In this document: positions 8,062 to 16,853 of the stretch, piece after piece | How the letters are laid out: the number at the start of each line of letters is the position of its first letter | Numbering within the stretch: the first letter of the stretch is position 1 | Assembly (NCBI RefSeq): GCF_004348595.1 | Contig: NZ_SMKD01000015.1 | Coordinates: forward strand, 1 to 64,000 | Source: Micromonospora sp. KC723 | Lineage (GTDB): Bacteria > Actinomycetota > Actinomycetes > Mycobacteriales > Micromonosporaceae | DNA: 64,000 nucleotides | Reading direction: 5' to 3' | The notes under the pieces: model-generated | What the model was told of the DNA's origin: nothing | Database searches by the model: none | The model's input: the letters and a program-made list of their open reading frames with translations, nothing else | Position numbers and translations under genes: made by a program

Positions 8062-9216
8062 GTGACGACCACATCTGACGGTATCCGCCCCTTCCGCATC
8101 GCGATCCCAGAGGCCGACCTGGATGACCTGGCGACACGGCTGGCGGCCACCCGCTGGCCGGAGCTGCCCGACGTCGGCTGGCAGCGCGGCGTCCCCGTGT
8201 CCTACCTGAGGGAGCTGGCCGGGTACTGGCGGACCGGGTACGACTGGCGTAAGCACGAGGCCGCGCTCAACGACATTCCGCAGTACGTCACCGAGGTCGA
8301 CGGCCAGCGCCTGCACTTCCTGCACGTCCGCTCACCCGAACCGGACGCGACGCCGTTGTTGCTGCTGCACGGCTGGCCGGGCTCGTTCGTCGAGTTCCTC
8401 GACACCCTCGGCCCGCTGGCCGACCCACGGGCCCACGGCGGCGACCCCGACGACGCGTTCCACCTGGTGGTGCCGTCGCTGCCCGGGTTCGGGTTCTCCG
8501 CCCCACTGGCCGGACCCGGTTGGGGCACGCAGCGGATGGCCGGCGCGCTCGGGCGGCTGATGGCCCGGCTCGGGTACGACCGCTACGGCGTGCAGGGCGG
8601 CGACACCGGCTCGTGGGTCGCCCCGGCGCTCGGCCGGCAGGCCCCCGACCGGGTCATCGGCGTGCACGTCAACGCGCTGTTCACCTTCCCCACCGGCGCC
8701 GAGGGGGAACTGGACGGCCTCACCGAGGTCGAGCAGCGCCGGTTGGAGGAGATGGCGCAGTACAACGACGGCTACCTCCAGATCCAGGCGAAGTCCCCGC
8801 ACACCCTGGCGTACGGACTGCACGACTCGCCGGCCGCCCAGCTCGCCTGGATCGTGGAGCACTTCCAGCGGCTCACCGACCACCCCGACGGCGGGCTGCC
8901 CGACGACGCCGTCGACCGCGACCGTCTGCTCACCAACGTCACCCTCTACTGGCTGACCGGCACGGGCGGCTCCGCCGCCCAGATCTACTACGAGGACATC
9001 ACCGCCGCCGGGTGGGGCGACGAGGCCGGTCGCGGCGACGTACCCACCGGGGTCCTGGTCGCCACGGCCCGCGACTTCACCGTCCGCCGACTCGCCGAGC
9101 GTGACCACCACGTCGTGCGCTGGACCGAGTACGACCGGGGCGGGCACTTCTTCGCCATGGAGCAGCCCGCCCTCTTCGTCGACGACCTGCGCGCGTTCTT
9201 CCGGACGCTGCGCTGA
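8062..9216 (+). CDS. Epoxide hydrolase (EHN-type alpha/beta hydrolase)
   Basis: This 384-residue enzyme hydrolyses an epoxide to a diol through an ester intermediate. The N-terminal EHN domain ([26 protein letters not shown]) occupies roughly residues 4-110 and wraps the core. The oxyanion loop HGWPGSF and the nucleophile Asp181 in GGDTGSW follow. The C-terminal catalytic His is in [12 protein letters not shown]. Length and order match the bacterial and juvenile-hormone epoxide hydrolase family. GTG at 8062 is preferred to GTG 8041 because the EHN domain begins directly after it and TAACGT stands 7 nt upstream. The gene is divergent from the WYL regulator, its probable controller. A strong hairpin ends the transcript. 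The natural substrate is unknown. Confidence 0.88.
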   Translation: MTTTSDGIRPFRIAIPEADLDDLATRLAATRWPELPDVGWQRGVPVSYLRELAGYWRTGYDWRKHEAALNDIPQYVTEVDGQRLHFLHVRSPEPDATPLLLLHGWPGSFVEFLDTLGPLADPRAHGGDPDDAFHLVVPSLPGFGFSAPLAGPGWGTQRMAGALGRLMARLGYDRYGVQGGDTGSWVAPALGRQAPDRVIGVHVNALFTFPTGAEGELDGLTEVEQRRLEEMAQYNDGYLQIQAKSPHTLAYGLHDSPAAQLAWIVEHFQRLTDHPDGGLPDDAVDRDRLLTNVTLYWLTGTGGSAAQIYYEDITAAGWGDEAGRGDVPTGVLVATARDFTVRRLAERDHHVVRWTEYDRGGHFFAMEQPALFVDDLRAFFRTLR

Positions 9217-9221
9217 GACCG

Positions 9222-9271
9222 GCCCGGCGCGCACCCGGCCGGCCCACGGGCTGCCCTGGTGCGCGCCGGGC
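9222..9271 (+). terminator. Hairpin downstream of the epoxide hydrolase
   Basis: A perfect 14-bp inverted repeat (9222-9235 with 9258-9271; arms GCCCGGCGCGCACC and its complement) encloses a 22-nt loop. It starts 6 nt after the stop codon. No T tract follows, which is usual in high-GC actinobacteria. Confidence 0.6.
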
Positions 9272-9402
9272 GCACTACCCGTCGTCGGCCACTCCGGGAG
9301 CACTTTCGCCATTTCCCGCAGCCAACCGCGACGAGGTCGCCACGATGGGGACAGACCCGTACGGCGGTCCGGCCTGTGCCGCGGGCGGCGAGGGGGAAGA
9401 CG

Positions 9403-11232
9403 ATGCAGGACGTGGCGGCGGCGGTTGCGCCCGTCGGATCCGGGACACCGGGCCTGGCCGAGCAGGTGTGGATCAACGCCCGGGAAGACCCCGAAGCGGT
9501 GCAGTTCGTCCGCCCGGCGCCGGTGTCCCGGGCGTGGCCCGCCCGACGGCCGGTCCACGGCAGCGCGCTGCCGGTGACGTGCGGGCAGTTCCGGGACGAC
9601 GTCCTGGCCCTGGCCCGTGGTCTCCTCGCCGCCGGCGTGGCACACGGTGACCGGGTTGCCCTGCTCAGCCGCACCCGCTACGAGTGGACGCTCGTCGACT
9701 ACGCCCTGTGGGCGATCGGCGCGGTGACCGTGCCGATCTACGACACCGCCAGCCCGGAGCAGGTGGGTTGGATCCTGGCGGACTCCGGGGCGACGGGCTG
9801 CGTGGTCGAGCAACCCGGCCACGCCGAGATGCTCGCCGGCCTGCGGCCGGACCTGCCGGCGCTGCGTGAGGTCTGGCAGATCGACGCCGGCGACCTGATC
9901 GCCCTCGCCGGCCGCGGCCGGGGCGTCGACGACCACCAGGTCGACGCCCGACGTGCCCGGGTGACCGGTGCGGACATGGCCACGATCGTCTACACCAGCG
10001 GGACGACGGGCCGGCCCAAGGGATGCGTGCTGACCCACCGCAACATCCACTGCGACGTCACCGCCGCCGTCGACGTGCTGTCACCGGTGCTGCATCCGGG
10101 GGCGTCGACGGTGCTGTTCCTGCCGTTGGCACACGCGTTCGCCCGGCTGATCCAGGTGGGCATGGTGCAGACCCGCGCCACGCTGCTGCACAGCGCCGAC
10201 GTCGCCGGCGTGATCGAACAGCTGCGCACCTACCGCCCGACGTTCATCCTCGCGGTGCCCCGGGTCTTCGAGAAGATGTACAACCGGGCGCGCGACAAGG
10301 CGGCCGACGCGCACCAGGGCCGGTTGTTCGGCCTGGCCGCACAGGTGGCGGTGCGCCACAGCCGCGCCCGCGACACCCCGGGTGGCCCCGGCCTGCCGCT
10401 GCGGCTCGCCCACGCCGTCTTCGACCTGCTGGCGTACCGGAAGATCCGGGCGGCGTTGGGTGGACGGTGCCGGACGGCGATCGTCGGCGGCGCGCCGCTC
10501 GGCGAGCGGCTGGGGCACTTCTACCGGGGGGCCGGGATCACCGTGTTGGAGGGGTACGGGCTGACGGAGACGTCACCGGCGTTGACGGTGAACCCGCCGT
10601 CGGTCCAACGGATCGGGACCGTGGGTCGGCCGCTGCCCGGCGTGGAGCTGCGCGTCAACGACGACGGGGAGATCCTCGCCCGGGGAGACGTGGTCTTCCC
10701 CGGCTACTGGAACAACCCGGACGCCACCGGGGCGACGTTCACCGCCGACGGCTGGTTCCACACCGGTGACCTGGGCAGCTGGGACGACGGCTGGCTGCGC
10801 ATCACCGGCCGCAAGAAGGAGATCATCATCACCGCGGGGGGCAAGAACGTCGTGCCCGCCCCGATGGAGGAGGCCGTCCGCGCCCATCCGCTGGTCAGCC
10901 AGTGCCTGGTCGTCGGGGACGGCCGGCCGTACCCGGCCGCGCTGGTCACCATCGACCCGCGGGCCTGGGCCCGGTGGCGCGCCGCCCACCACCGCCCGGA
11001 CGCCTCCGTCGCCGAGCTACGGGACAGCCCGGAGCTGCGCCAGGAGGTGCAGGCCGCGATCGACCGGGCCAACGAGACGGTGTCGACGGCGGAGCAGATC
11101 AAGACGTTCCGCATCCTGCCCGAGGACTTCACCGAGGAAGCCGGGGAACTCACCCCCACCCTCAAGATCAAACGTGACGTCGTCGTCGAGCGGTACGCCG
11201 CCGACGTCGACGCCCTCTACCGGGGCCACTGA
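9403..11232 (+). CDS. Long-chain fatty-acid--CoA ligase (FadD15-like, AMP-forming)
   Basis: The 609-residue adenylate-forming enzyme activates a fatty acid as acyl-AMP and then acyl-CoA. Core motifs are present in order: the P-loop YTSGTTGRPKGC, YGLTETSP, GWFHTGDLG, and ITGRKKEIIITAGGKNV. The catalytic Lys is in the C-terminal ELTPTLKIKRD. The insertion and the VPRVFEKMYNRARDKA segment are typical of the FadD15/FACL group of membrane-associated long-chain ligases. ATG 9403 is chosen because AGGGGGA precedes it by 5 nt; the upstream codons lack coding character. It is transcribed alone and converges on the DUF4334 gene. It is not the NRPS-linked ligase, which lies at 54653-56167. Confidence 0.88.
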   Translation: MQDVAAAVAPVGSGTPGLAEQVWINAREDPEAVQFVRPAPVSRAWPARRPVHGSALPVTCGQFRDDVLALARGLLAAGVAHGDRVALLSRTRYEWTLVDYALWAIGAVTVPIYDTASPEQVGWILADSGATGCVVEQPGHAEMLAGLRPDLPALREVWQIDAGDLIALAGRGRGVDDHQVDARRARVTGADMATIVYTSGTTGRPKGCVLTHRNIHCDVTAAVDVLSPVLHPGASTVLFLPLAHAFARLIQVGMVQTRATLLHSADVAGVIEQLRTYRPTFILAVPRVFEKMYNRARDKAADAHQGRLFGLAAQVAVRHSRARDTPGGPGLPLRLAHAVFDLLAYRKIRAALGGRCRTAIVGGAPLGERLGHFYRGAGITVLEGYGLTETSPALTVNPPSVQRIGTVGRPLPGVELRVNDDGEILARGDVVFPGYWNNPDATGATFTADGWFHTGDLGSWDDGWLRITGRKKEIIITAGGKNVVPAPMEEAVRAHPLVSQCLVVGDGRPYPAALVTIDPRAWARWRAAHHRPDASVAELRDSPELRQEVQAAIDRANETVSTAEQIKTFRILPEDFTEEAGELTPTLKIKRDVVVERYAADVDALYRGH

Positions 11233-11237
11233 CACAG

Positions 11238-11255
11238 CCCCGGCCGCCGCCGGGG
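11238..11255. terminator. Hairpin between convergent genes
   Basis: CCCCGGC and GCCGGGG (7 bp) pair around a 4-nt loop in the 30-nt gap between the ligase and the DUF4334 gene. It could serve both strands. Confidence 0.5.
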
Positions 11256-11262
11256 TGGGCCC

Positions 11263-11820
11263 TCACCGCGCCTCGTCACGGGTGAGGACGAACATGAACG
11301 GATGGGGGGAGCCGCGCATGTCCATCGCGCCCAGGACGGTGTCGTCGTCGATCCTCCGGAAGGCATCGTGGACGGGGAGCCTGTCGTAGCACATGGTGGC
11401 GGTCACCACGCCCCGGTACTCGGTCATCCGCAGCCGGGCCGTCGGCTTCGTCGTGGTCAGCAACGGCCGTACCAGCCGGAACGCCCTCGCCGCGACGGGC
11501 AGGCGGGCCAGTCGGGAAAAGCGCAGCAGCGGGCCCAGCGGGATCAACGCGGGGTCGAGGCTCGCGACACCCCCGCCAGCCGTGCGGAACAGCAGCGGGT
11601 GAGCGGCCTCGGCGGTCTCGAACCGTTTGCCGTACCAGCCGGAGCGCTCCAGCAGCCCGTCCATCGGGTGGCGGGTCTCCAGCCCGACTCCGCGCCACCG
11701 GCCCAGCATCTGGCGCACGGTCACCGGCGCGAGGGAGTCGAAGTGCCGCAGGGCGAGCCGGATGTCCCGCTTCGCCCGTAGGTCGTCCAGCGCTGATCGG
11801 TGCGGATGGTCGGCGGTCAC
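11263..11820 (-). CDS. GXWXG / DUF4334 domain protein
   Basis: The 185-residue protein has an N-terminal GXWXG domain. The name motif is seen as LGRWRG at residues 40-45, followed by HPMDGLLERSGWYGKRF. A C-terminal DUF4334 domain (about 120-180) includes LRMTEYRGVVTATMCYD and the closing MDMRGSPHPFMFVL. The fold is probably a small beta barrel; no activity is established for the family. The GTG start at 11820 is preceded by AAGGAG at good spacing. It is divergent from the LacI regulator gene. It shows no obvious link to the sugar genes. Confidence 0.8.
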   Translation of the reverse strand: MTADHPHRSALDDLRAKRDIRLALRHFDSLAPVTVRQMLGRWRGVGLETRHPMDGLLERSGWYGKRFETAEAAHPLLFRTAGGGVASLDPALIPLGPLLRFSRLARLPVAARAFRLVRPLLTTTKPTARLRMTEYRGVVTATMCYDRLPVHDAFRRIDDDTVLGAMDMRGSPHPFMFVLTRDEAR

Positions 11821-11878
11821 GGTGGCAGCTCCTTGGTCGGGCGGCGCTCGTCCGGAAAGGGCGGGGATGTCGGTTGCT

Positions 11879-11908
11879 TTGACCCGGCGCGGGGTGACCG
11901 ATCATGCT
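11879..11908 (+). promoter_or_regulatory. Putative promoter of LacI regulator 1
   Basis: TTGACC (11879-11884), an 18-nt spacer and CATGCT (11903-11908) lie upstream of the regulator. The -10 ends 6 nt before GTG 11915 and 9 nt before ATG 11918, and no ribosome site is present, so the mRNA is probably leaderless. Confidence 0.4.
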
Positions 11909-11917
11909 GGTGCGGTG

Positions 11918-12964
11918 ATGCGACCGTCTTCCGGCAGGCCGGCCCGGCAGCGGCGGGATGCCGTTCCGAGTATCCGTGACGTGGCGGCCGCGGCGGGAGT
12001 TTCGTACCAGACGGTGTCGCGGGTGCTCAACGATTCGCCCAAGGTGCGGCCGGACACCCGCCGGCTGGTGCTCGATGCCATCGACCGGTTGCAGTACCGG
12101 CCGAACCGGGCCGCCCGGGCGCTCGGCCTGGGGCGGGCGAACGCGGTGACCGTGGTGACCGCGAACACCATGCTGTACGGGTACGCCAGCACGTTGCAGG
12201 GCATCGAGGAGGCCGCCCGGCTGGCTGGTCTGGCCGTCGGTGTCCGGGTGGTCGAGTCGGACCAGGACGTCGATGTGCGCCACGCCGTCGAGTACGTCAG
12301 CGATCCCAGCGCGGGCAGCGTGGTCGTGGTCGCCTTCGACTCGGCCGGCGCCAACGTCCTGCGGGCGTTGCCGCCGGACGTGCCGGCGGTCGCGGCGACG
12401 GAGGCCGGTGGGGTGGCGGGCAGCGAGCGCACCATGATCTTCCTGGACGAGCGGCAGGCCGCGGCCGACGCCACGCGGCACCTGCTGTCGTTGGGGCACC
12501 GCACGGTCCACCACGTCGCCATCCCCTCCGAGACGGTCGCCAGCGCGCGCCAGGCCGGGTGGCGTGGCGCGCTGGAGGAGGCCGGTGCCCCGGTGCCGGG
12601 AATCCTGCCGGCCGACTGGGATCCCCGTTCGGCGTACCTGGCGGGCCGGCGACTGGCGGCGGACGGGGACGTCACGGCGATCCTGTGCGGCAACGACGAC
12701 ACCGCGCTCGCGGTACGCCGGGCACTGTACGAGGCGGGTCGGGACGTGCCGGGGGACGTGAGCATCGTGGGCTTCGACGACGTCCCCGGGGTGGCCTACT
12801 GGACGCCCGCGTTGACGACGGTGCGGATGGATTTCGCGGGCCTGGGCCGGGCCTGCCTGGCGGCGCTCGCCACCGAGCTGACCGGTGTCGTCCCGTCCGC
12901 GGTGACGCCCGAGGCGCCCCGCCTGGTGATCCGTGAGTCGACCGCACCGCCGCGCGGGCGGTAG
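11918..12964 (+). CDS. LacI-family transcriptional regulator 1
   Basis: The 348-residue repressor has the LacI helix-turn-helix plus hinge at residues about 14-65 (IRDVAAAAGVSYQTVSRVLN and YRPNRAARALG). A periplasmic-binding-like sensor domain follows, with ILCGNDDTALAVRRAL, VSIVGFDDVPG and a closing RLVIREST. It precedes the GH36 operon on the same strand. The 334-nt gap holds two palindromes with the central CG typical of LacI operators, so it most likely represses alpha-galactoside uptake and cleavage until the sugar binds. GTG 11915 is an alternative start that fits the leaderless promoter slightly better. Its extreme C terminus (REST.PPR) resembles that of LacI regulator 2, suggesting common ancestry. 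Confidence 0.88.
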   Translation: MRPSSGRPARQRRDAVPSIRDVAAAAGVSYQTVSRVLNDSPKVRPDTRRLVLDAIDRLQYRPNRAARALGLGRANAVTVVTANTMLYGYASTLQGIEEAARLAGLAVGVRVVESDQDVDVRHAVEYVSDPSAGSVVVVAFDSAGANVLRALPPDVPAVAATEAGGVAGSERTMIFLDERQAAADATRHLLSLGHRTVHHVAIPSETVASARQAGWRGALEEAGAPVPGILPADWDPRSAYLAGRRLAADGDVTAILCGNDDTALAVRRALYEAGRDVPGDVSIVGFDDVPGVAYWTPALTTVRMDFAGLGRACLAALATELTGVVPSAVTPEAPRLVIRESTAPPRGR

Positions 12965-13009
12965 GACACCTGCTGGTAACAGAACTGTAACGGCTACTTC
13001 CGGTGCGCC

Positions 13010-13025
13010 GTGTGACCGGTCACAC
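13010..13025. promoter_or_regulatory. LacI-type operator, palindrome 1 (upstream of GH36 operon)
   Basis: GTGTGACCGGTCACAC is a perfect 16-bp palindrome with a central CG, as in LacI/GalR operators. It lies 45 nt after the LacI stop. A weak promoter reading (TTCCGG, 17 nt, CACACT at 13021-13026) would place it over the -10. The remainder of 12965-13298 holds palindrome 2 and no gene. Confidence 0.6.
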
Positions 13026-13042
13026 TCGTCATCACGCCCGAG

Positions 13043-13054
13043 GTGAGCGCTCAC
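13043..13054. promoter_or_regulatory. LacI-type operator, palindrome 2 (upstream of GH36 operon)
   Basis: GTGAGCGCTCAC is a perfect 12-bp palindrome centred on CG, 31 nt centre to centre from palindrome 1. It closely resembles known actinobacterial LacI-family operators such as that of CebR (core GAGCGCTC). It lies 244 nt before the GH36 start codon, so a long 5' leader is implied. Confidence 0.65.
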
Positions 13055-13298
13055 TTCTGGCCCGCCCTGAGAAGACCCGGCCCCGCTGCGGGGCCACCGT
13101 GGGCGCCTCGCCCCGGTGTCGCCGCTCCTGCACGCCACGCGAACGCGGAGGGAGGCGAGCGACGGCCATGACACCGACCAGAACCCGAGTCGCCCACCAC
13201 GCGACCAGCGCCGACGGCAACCGCGGCTGCCGTCACCGGAGCCCGGTCCCGACCGCCCGACACGCGGTCACGAGTTCGACCAACGACAGGAGCAGGCA

Positions 13299-15410
13299 GT
13301 GAGCTGGCGCGACACCAGTCTGGTGTGGGGACACCGGGCGTTGCAGTTGACCATCGACATCTCCGGCGACGGCCCGGTCGCCGTCCGGGCCCTGTCCGAC
13401 GGCGACCGGCGACACCACACCCGGGCGACCCAGCCGTTGGTGGAGCTGCTGATCGCCGGCGCGGGCCGGGCCCGGGTCTCGCAACGCTTCTCCGAGACCG
13501 CTGTCGGCCGACGCATGGTCTACGCCGGCAGCCAGCAGCGGCGCGACGGACAGTGGCACGAACTCCGCGTCGACCTGCGGGACGAACAGACCGGGCTGCT
13601 GGCGCGTACCCTGTTCCGCTCGGCCGACGGCACCAGCGCCGTGCAGGTACGCACCACCGTGACCAACCACGGCACGCAACCGCTGCCGCTGCTCGGGATC
13701 ACGTCCTTCGCCGCCGGGTTCCCCGGCCACCCGATGGAGAACCTCGACCTGGTCCGCGGCGACAGCGAGTGGCTCGGCGAGGGCCGGTGGACCCGCCACC
13801 CGCTGCGCGACACCGTCACCGCCGACCTCAACCTGGCGATGCACCGCCAGGACGGTCGCGGCCGGTTCGCCGTGGTCAGCACCGGGACCTGGTCCACCGG
13901 CGCCCACCTGCCCACCGGCGGCATCGTCGACCGGGACGGCGGACACGCCTGGCTCTGGCAGATCGAGCACAACGGACCCTGGCGGTGGGAGGTCGGCGAA
14001 CGGCTCGACGGGGCGTACATCGCGCTGCTCGGCCCGACCGACATCGACCACCAGTGGCAGCAGCCACTGCGACCCGGCCACTCCTTCACCACCGTGCCGG
14101 TGTCGGTCGCCGTATCCTCCGCCGGTCTCGACGGTGCGGTCGCCGCCCTCACCGGCCACCGGCGGACCCTGGTCCGCCCGCACCGCGACCGGTCGACGCT
14201 GCCCGTGGTCTTCAACGACTACATGAACACGCTGATGGGAGACCCGACCACGGCGAAGCTGCTGCCGCTGGTCGACGCGGCCGCCGACGCCGGAGCCGAG
14301 GTCTTCTGCGTCGACGCCGGCTGGTACGACAACGACCTCACCTGGTGGGACAGCGTCGGCGAGTGGCAGCCGTCGCAGACCCGCTTCCCCCGCGGCATCG
14401 AGGAGGTGCTGACCCGCATCCGGGACCGCGACATGGTCCCGGGCCTCTGGCTCGAACCCGAGGTGATCGGGGTACGCAGCCCGATGGCGGGCAAGCTCCC
14501 GCCGGAGGCGTTCCTGCAACGCGGCGGCGCCCGGCTGGTCGAACACGACCGCTACCACCTGGACCTGCGCCATCCCGCCGCGGTCGCCCACCTCGACGAG
14601 GTCGTCGACCGGCTGGTCGAGCAGCTCGGCGTCGGCTATCTCAAACTCGACTACAACATCGACCCCGGCGCCGGCACCGATCTGGACGCCGACAGCGTCG
14701 GCGGCGGCCTGCTGGCTCACAACCGCGCGCACCTGGACTGGTTGGACCGGCTGCACCACCGCCACCCCGACCTGATCCTGGAGAACTGCGCCTCCGGCGG
14801 CATGCGCATGGACTACGCCCTGCTGTCCCGGATGCAACTCCAGTCGACCAGCGACCAGCAGGACTACCGGCACTACCCGCCGATCGCCGTCGCGGCGCCG
14901 ATGTCCGTGCTACCGGAACAGTCCGCCAGCTGGGCGTACCCCCAGCCGGACATGCCCGACGAGCAGCTCGCCTTCACCCTCTGCACCGGCATGCTCGGCC
15001 GGCTCTACCTCTCCGGCCGGCTGGACTCCATGCGCCCCGACCAGCTCCGTGCCGTGCGGGACGCCGTCGAGGCGTACCGGGGCATCCGCGCCGACCTGGC
15101 GGACACGGTGCCACTGTGGCCGCTCGGCCTGCCCGCCTGGAGCGACCCGTGGCTCAGCCTCGCACTGCGTCGCCGGAACGTCACCTACCTGGGGGTGTGG
15201 CGGCGCGACGGCGGCGACCCGTCGGCCACGCTGCGCCTGCCGCACCTGACCGGCCAGCAGGTCACCGTCGAGCTGCTGCACCCGCGTCACCTGCCCCCCT
15301 GGACCTGCACCTGGACGCCCGGCACCGGAACGCTCACCGTGACACCCACCCGCCCGGAACCGTTCACCGCGCGGATCTTCCGCATCACCACCGACGTACC
15401 CACACCCTGA
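13299..15410 (+). CDS. Alpha-galactosidase, GH36
   Basis: The 703-residue cytoplasmic enzyme (no signal peptide) releases terminal alpha-galactose from oligosaccharides such as raffinose or galactomannan fragments. An N-terminal beta-supersandwich domain (about 1-300) precedes the catalytic barrel. The nucleophile Asp451 is in YLKLDYN and the acid/base Asp519 is in STSDQQD. WYDND, GLWLEPEV and ENCASGG are further GH36 signatures. A short beta domain closes the protein. GTG 13299 is preceded by AGGAG 6 nt away. It heads the operon with a sugar-binding lipoprotein and two permeases, so imported alpha-galactosides would be cleaved inside the cell. LacI-type operators upstream imply sugar induction. 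Confidence 0.9.
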   Translation: MSWRDTSLVWGHRALQLTIDISGDGPVAVRALSDGDRRHHTRATQPLVELLIAGAGRARVSQRFSETAVGRRMVYAGSQQRRDGQWHELRVDLRDEQTGLLARTLFRSADGTSAVQVRTTVTNHGTQPLPLLGITSFAAGFPGHPMENLDLVRGDSEWLGEGRWTRHPLRDTVTADLNLAMHRQDGRGRFAVVSTGTWSTGAHLPTGGIVDRDGGHAWLWQIEHNGPWRWEVGERLDGAYIALLGPTDIDHQWQQPLRPGHSFTTVPVSVAVSSAGLDGAVAALTGHRRTLVRPHRDRSTLPVVFNDYMNTLMGDPTTAKLLPLVDAAADAGAEVFCVDAGWYDNDLTWWDSVGEWQPSQTRFPRGIEEVLTRIRDRDMVPGLWLEPEVIGVRSPMAGKLPPEAFLQRGGARLVEHDRYHLDLRHPAAVAHLDEVVDRLVEQLGVGYLKLDYNIDPGAGTDLDADSVGGGLLAHNRAHLDWLDRLHHRHPDLILENCASGGMRMDYALLSRMQLQSTSDQQDYRHYPPIAVAAPMSVLPEQSASWAYPQPDMPDEQLAFTLCTGMLGRLYLSGRLDSMRPDQLRAVRDAVEAYRGIRADLADTVPLWPLGLPAWSDPWLSLALRRRNVTYLGVWRRDGGDPSATLRLPHLTGQQVTVELLHPRHLPPWTCTWTPGTGTLTVTPTRPEPFTARIFRITTDVPTP

Positions 15411-15465
15411 CCGGCCCGCCTCCCGGCAGCTCGGCCCCCACCATTACGAGAGAAGGTTCAGCACG

Positions 15466-16776
15466 ATGAAGCGATGGACCAGCACCGTCGCCGTCGCGGC
15501 GGCACTCACACTCGGCCTCGCCGCCTGTAGCGACCCCACCGCCGATCGCCCCGCCGACACCACCGTCTCCTGGCCCGCCCCCACCGGCCGGCTCGACGGC
15601 GTCTCCCTGACCATCTGGGCCGCGCAGAACAGCAACACCGTACCGAAGAAGGTCATCGAGGGATTCCAGGCCGCGACCGGGGCCAGCGTCGAGGTGGTCA
15701 CCATCCCCGACCCGTACGAGCAGGGCATCCAGACCAAGGTCGCCACCGGCGACAAGCCGGACCTGGCCTTCTGGCAGCCCACCGCGTCGATGCTGACCGC
15801 GATCAACGCCAGGAGCAACCTGCAGCCCCTCACCGACGCGCCGTGGCTGCCGGCGATGGCGCCGCAGCTGCGCGACATCACCGGACTGCTCGACGACACC
15901 CGCTACGCCGCCCTGGTCACCAGCCCGGCGGTCGAGGGTGTCTACTACAACAAGGAGGTCTTCGCCGCCCACGGCGTCACCGTCCCGCCGAGGAACTTCG
16001 ACGAGATGGTCGCCCTGGCCCGCCAACTCAAGGCCAAGGGCGTCACCCCCTTTTACGAGATGGGCGCCGACCGGTGGGCCACCCAGTGGTGGGTGCAGGT
16101 GCAGCTCGCCGACGCGGCCAAGAGCGGGCTCTGGGAGCGGATCAACACCGGACAGGAGAAGTTCACCGACCCGACCGTGCTCGGCGCCATCAAGAAGTAC
16201 AAGGCGCTGGTCGACGAGGGGCTGTTCAACCCCGACATCAAGACGGCGAAGTTCGAGGACCAGGGTGCCGCGCTGCTCGACGGCAAGGCCGCCATGGTCG
16301 TGCAGGTGAACTCCTTCTTCGGGCAACTGCAGGCCAAGGCCGACACGGCGACCCTCGACAAGAGGATCGGCTTCTTCCCGATCTCTCCGTCGGGCAACGT
16401 CGGCACCTTCATTCCCGACCAGTCCAACGCCCTGGTCGCCTTCGCCACCGGCGACGCCAAGCGGGAGGCCGCAGCCCGGCAGCTGCTGGCGTACTGGATG
16501 GGCCCCGGCTACCCGGACTTCCTCGCCGACCGCAACACGGTGTCCCTGCAGACCGCCGTACCCGATCCCGCCGGGGTGCCCCAGGCCCTGCGTGACGTGC
16601 ACGCCGCCCTCCCGGCGTCGGTCGGCTCCATGCAGGCACAGGCCGTCGCCAACCCCGACCTGTTCCTCAACCTCGCCGACATGATCACCGGCACCACCAC
16701 CCCGGAGCAGGCCGCGAAGGCCACCCAGGACCAGTTCGCCCAGCTGGCCAAGGCCGCAGGCGCGCCCGGCTTCTAG
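15466..16776 (+). CDS. Sugar ABC transporter substrate-binding lipoprotein (family 1)
   Basis: The 436-residue extracellular binding protein is anchored by a lipid. The signal peptide ends in the lipobox LAAC with Cys21. The mature part has the SBP_bac_1 layout: LTIWAAQNSNTVPKK at the start, GDKPDLAFWQP, a VEGVYYNKEVFA hinge, KAAMVVQVNSFFG, and a C-terminal helical region. GAGAAGG precedes the ATG. It would deliver oligosaccharide, probably alpha-galactosides given the GH36 neighbour, to the two permeases downstream. A 15-bp hairpin separates it from them and probably keeps its expression higher than theirs. No ATPase is encoded in the operon. Confidence 0.9.
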   Translation: MKRWTSTVAVAAALTLGLAACSDPTADRPADTTVSWPAPTGRLDGVSLTIWAAQNSNTVPKKVIEGFQAATGASVEVVTIPDPYEQGIQTKVATGDKPDLAFWQPTASMLTAINARSNLQPLTDAPWLPAMAPQLRDITGLLDDTRYAALVTSPAVEGVYYNKEVFAAHGVTVPPRNFDEMVALARQLKAKGVTPFYEMGADRWATQWWVQVQLADAAKSGLWERINTGQEKFTDPTVLGAIKKYKALVDEGLFNPDIKTAKFEDQGAALLDGKAAMVVQVNSFFGQLQAKADTATLDKRIGFFPISPSGNVGTFIPDQSNALVAFATGDAKREAAARQLLAYWMGPGYPDFLADRNTVSLQTAVPDPAGVPQALRDVHAALPASVGSMQAQAVANPDLFLNLADMITGTTTPEQAAKATQDQFAQLAKAAGAPGF

Positions 16777-16793
16777 CCGGCCGCGCACCGCTC

Positions 16794-16829
16794 GGCGCAC
16801 GCAGGCGCCGCCGCGCGCCTGCGTGCGCC
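16794..16829 (+). terminator. Intra-operon hairpin between binding-protein and permease genes
   Basis: A perfect 15-bp stem (16794-16808 with 16815-16829; arm GGCGCACGCAGGCGC) closes a 6-nt loop, 17 nt after the binding-protein stop and 24 nt before the permease start. It would partly terminate transcription or protect the upstream mRNA, giving excess binding protein. The permease ribosome site lies just after it and is left free. Confidence 0.7.
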
Positions 16830-16853
16830 AGGAGTCAAGGAGCCCACCACCCG

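Noticed and set aside
9403-11232. The FadD-type ligase as the starter-unit enzyme of the NRPS locus
   Set aside because: It is 38 kb away, carries the features of ordinary long-chain acyl-CoA ligases and has its own terminator; a dedicated ligase lies inside the NRPS locus.
13010-13025. Terminator for the LacI regulator 1 gene
   Set aside because: The palindrome has no loop and a central CG like an operator; a second CG-centred palindrome follows. A terminator role cannot be excluded but is less likely.
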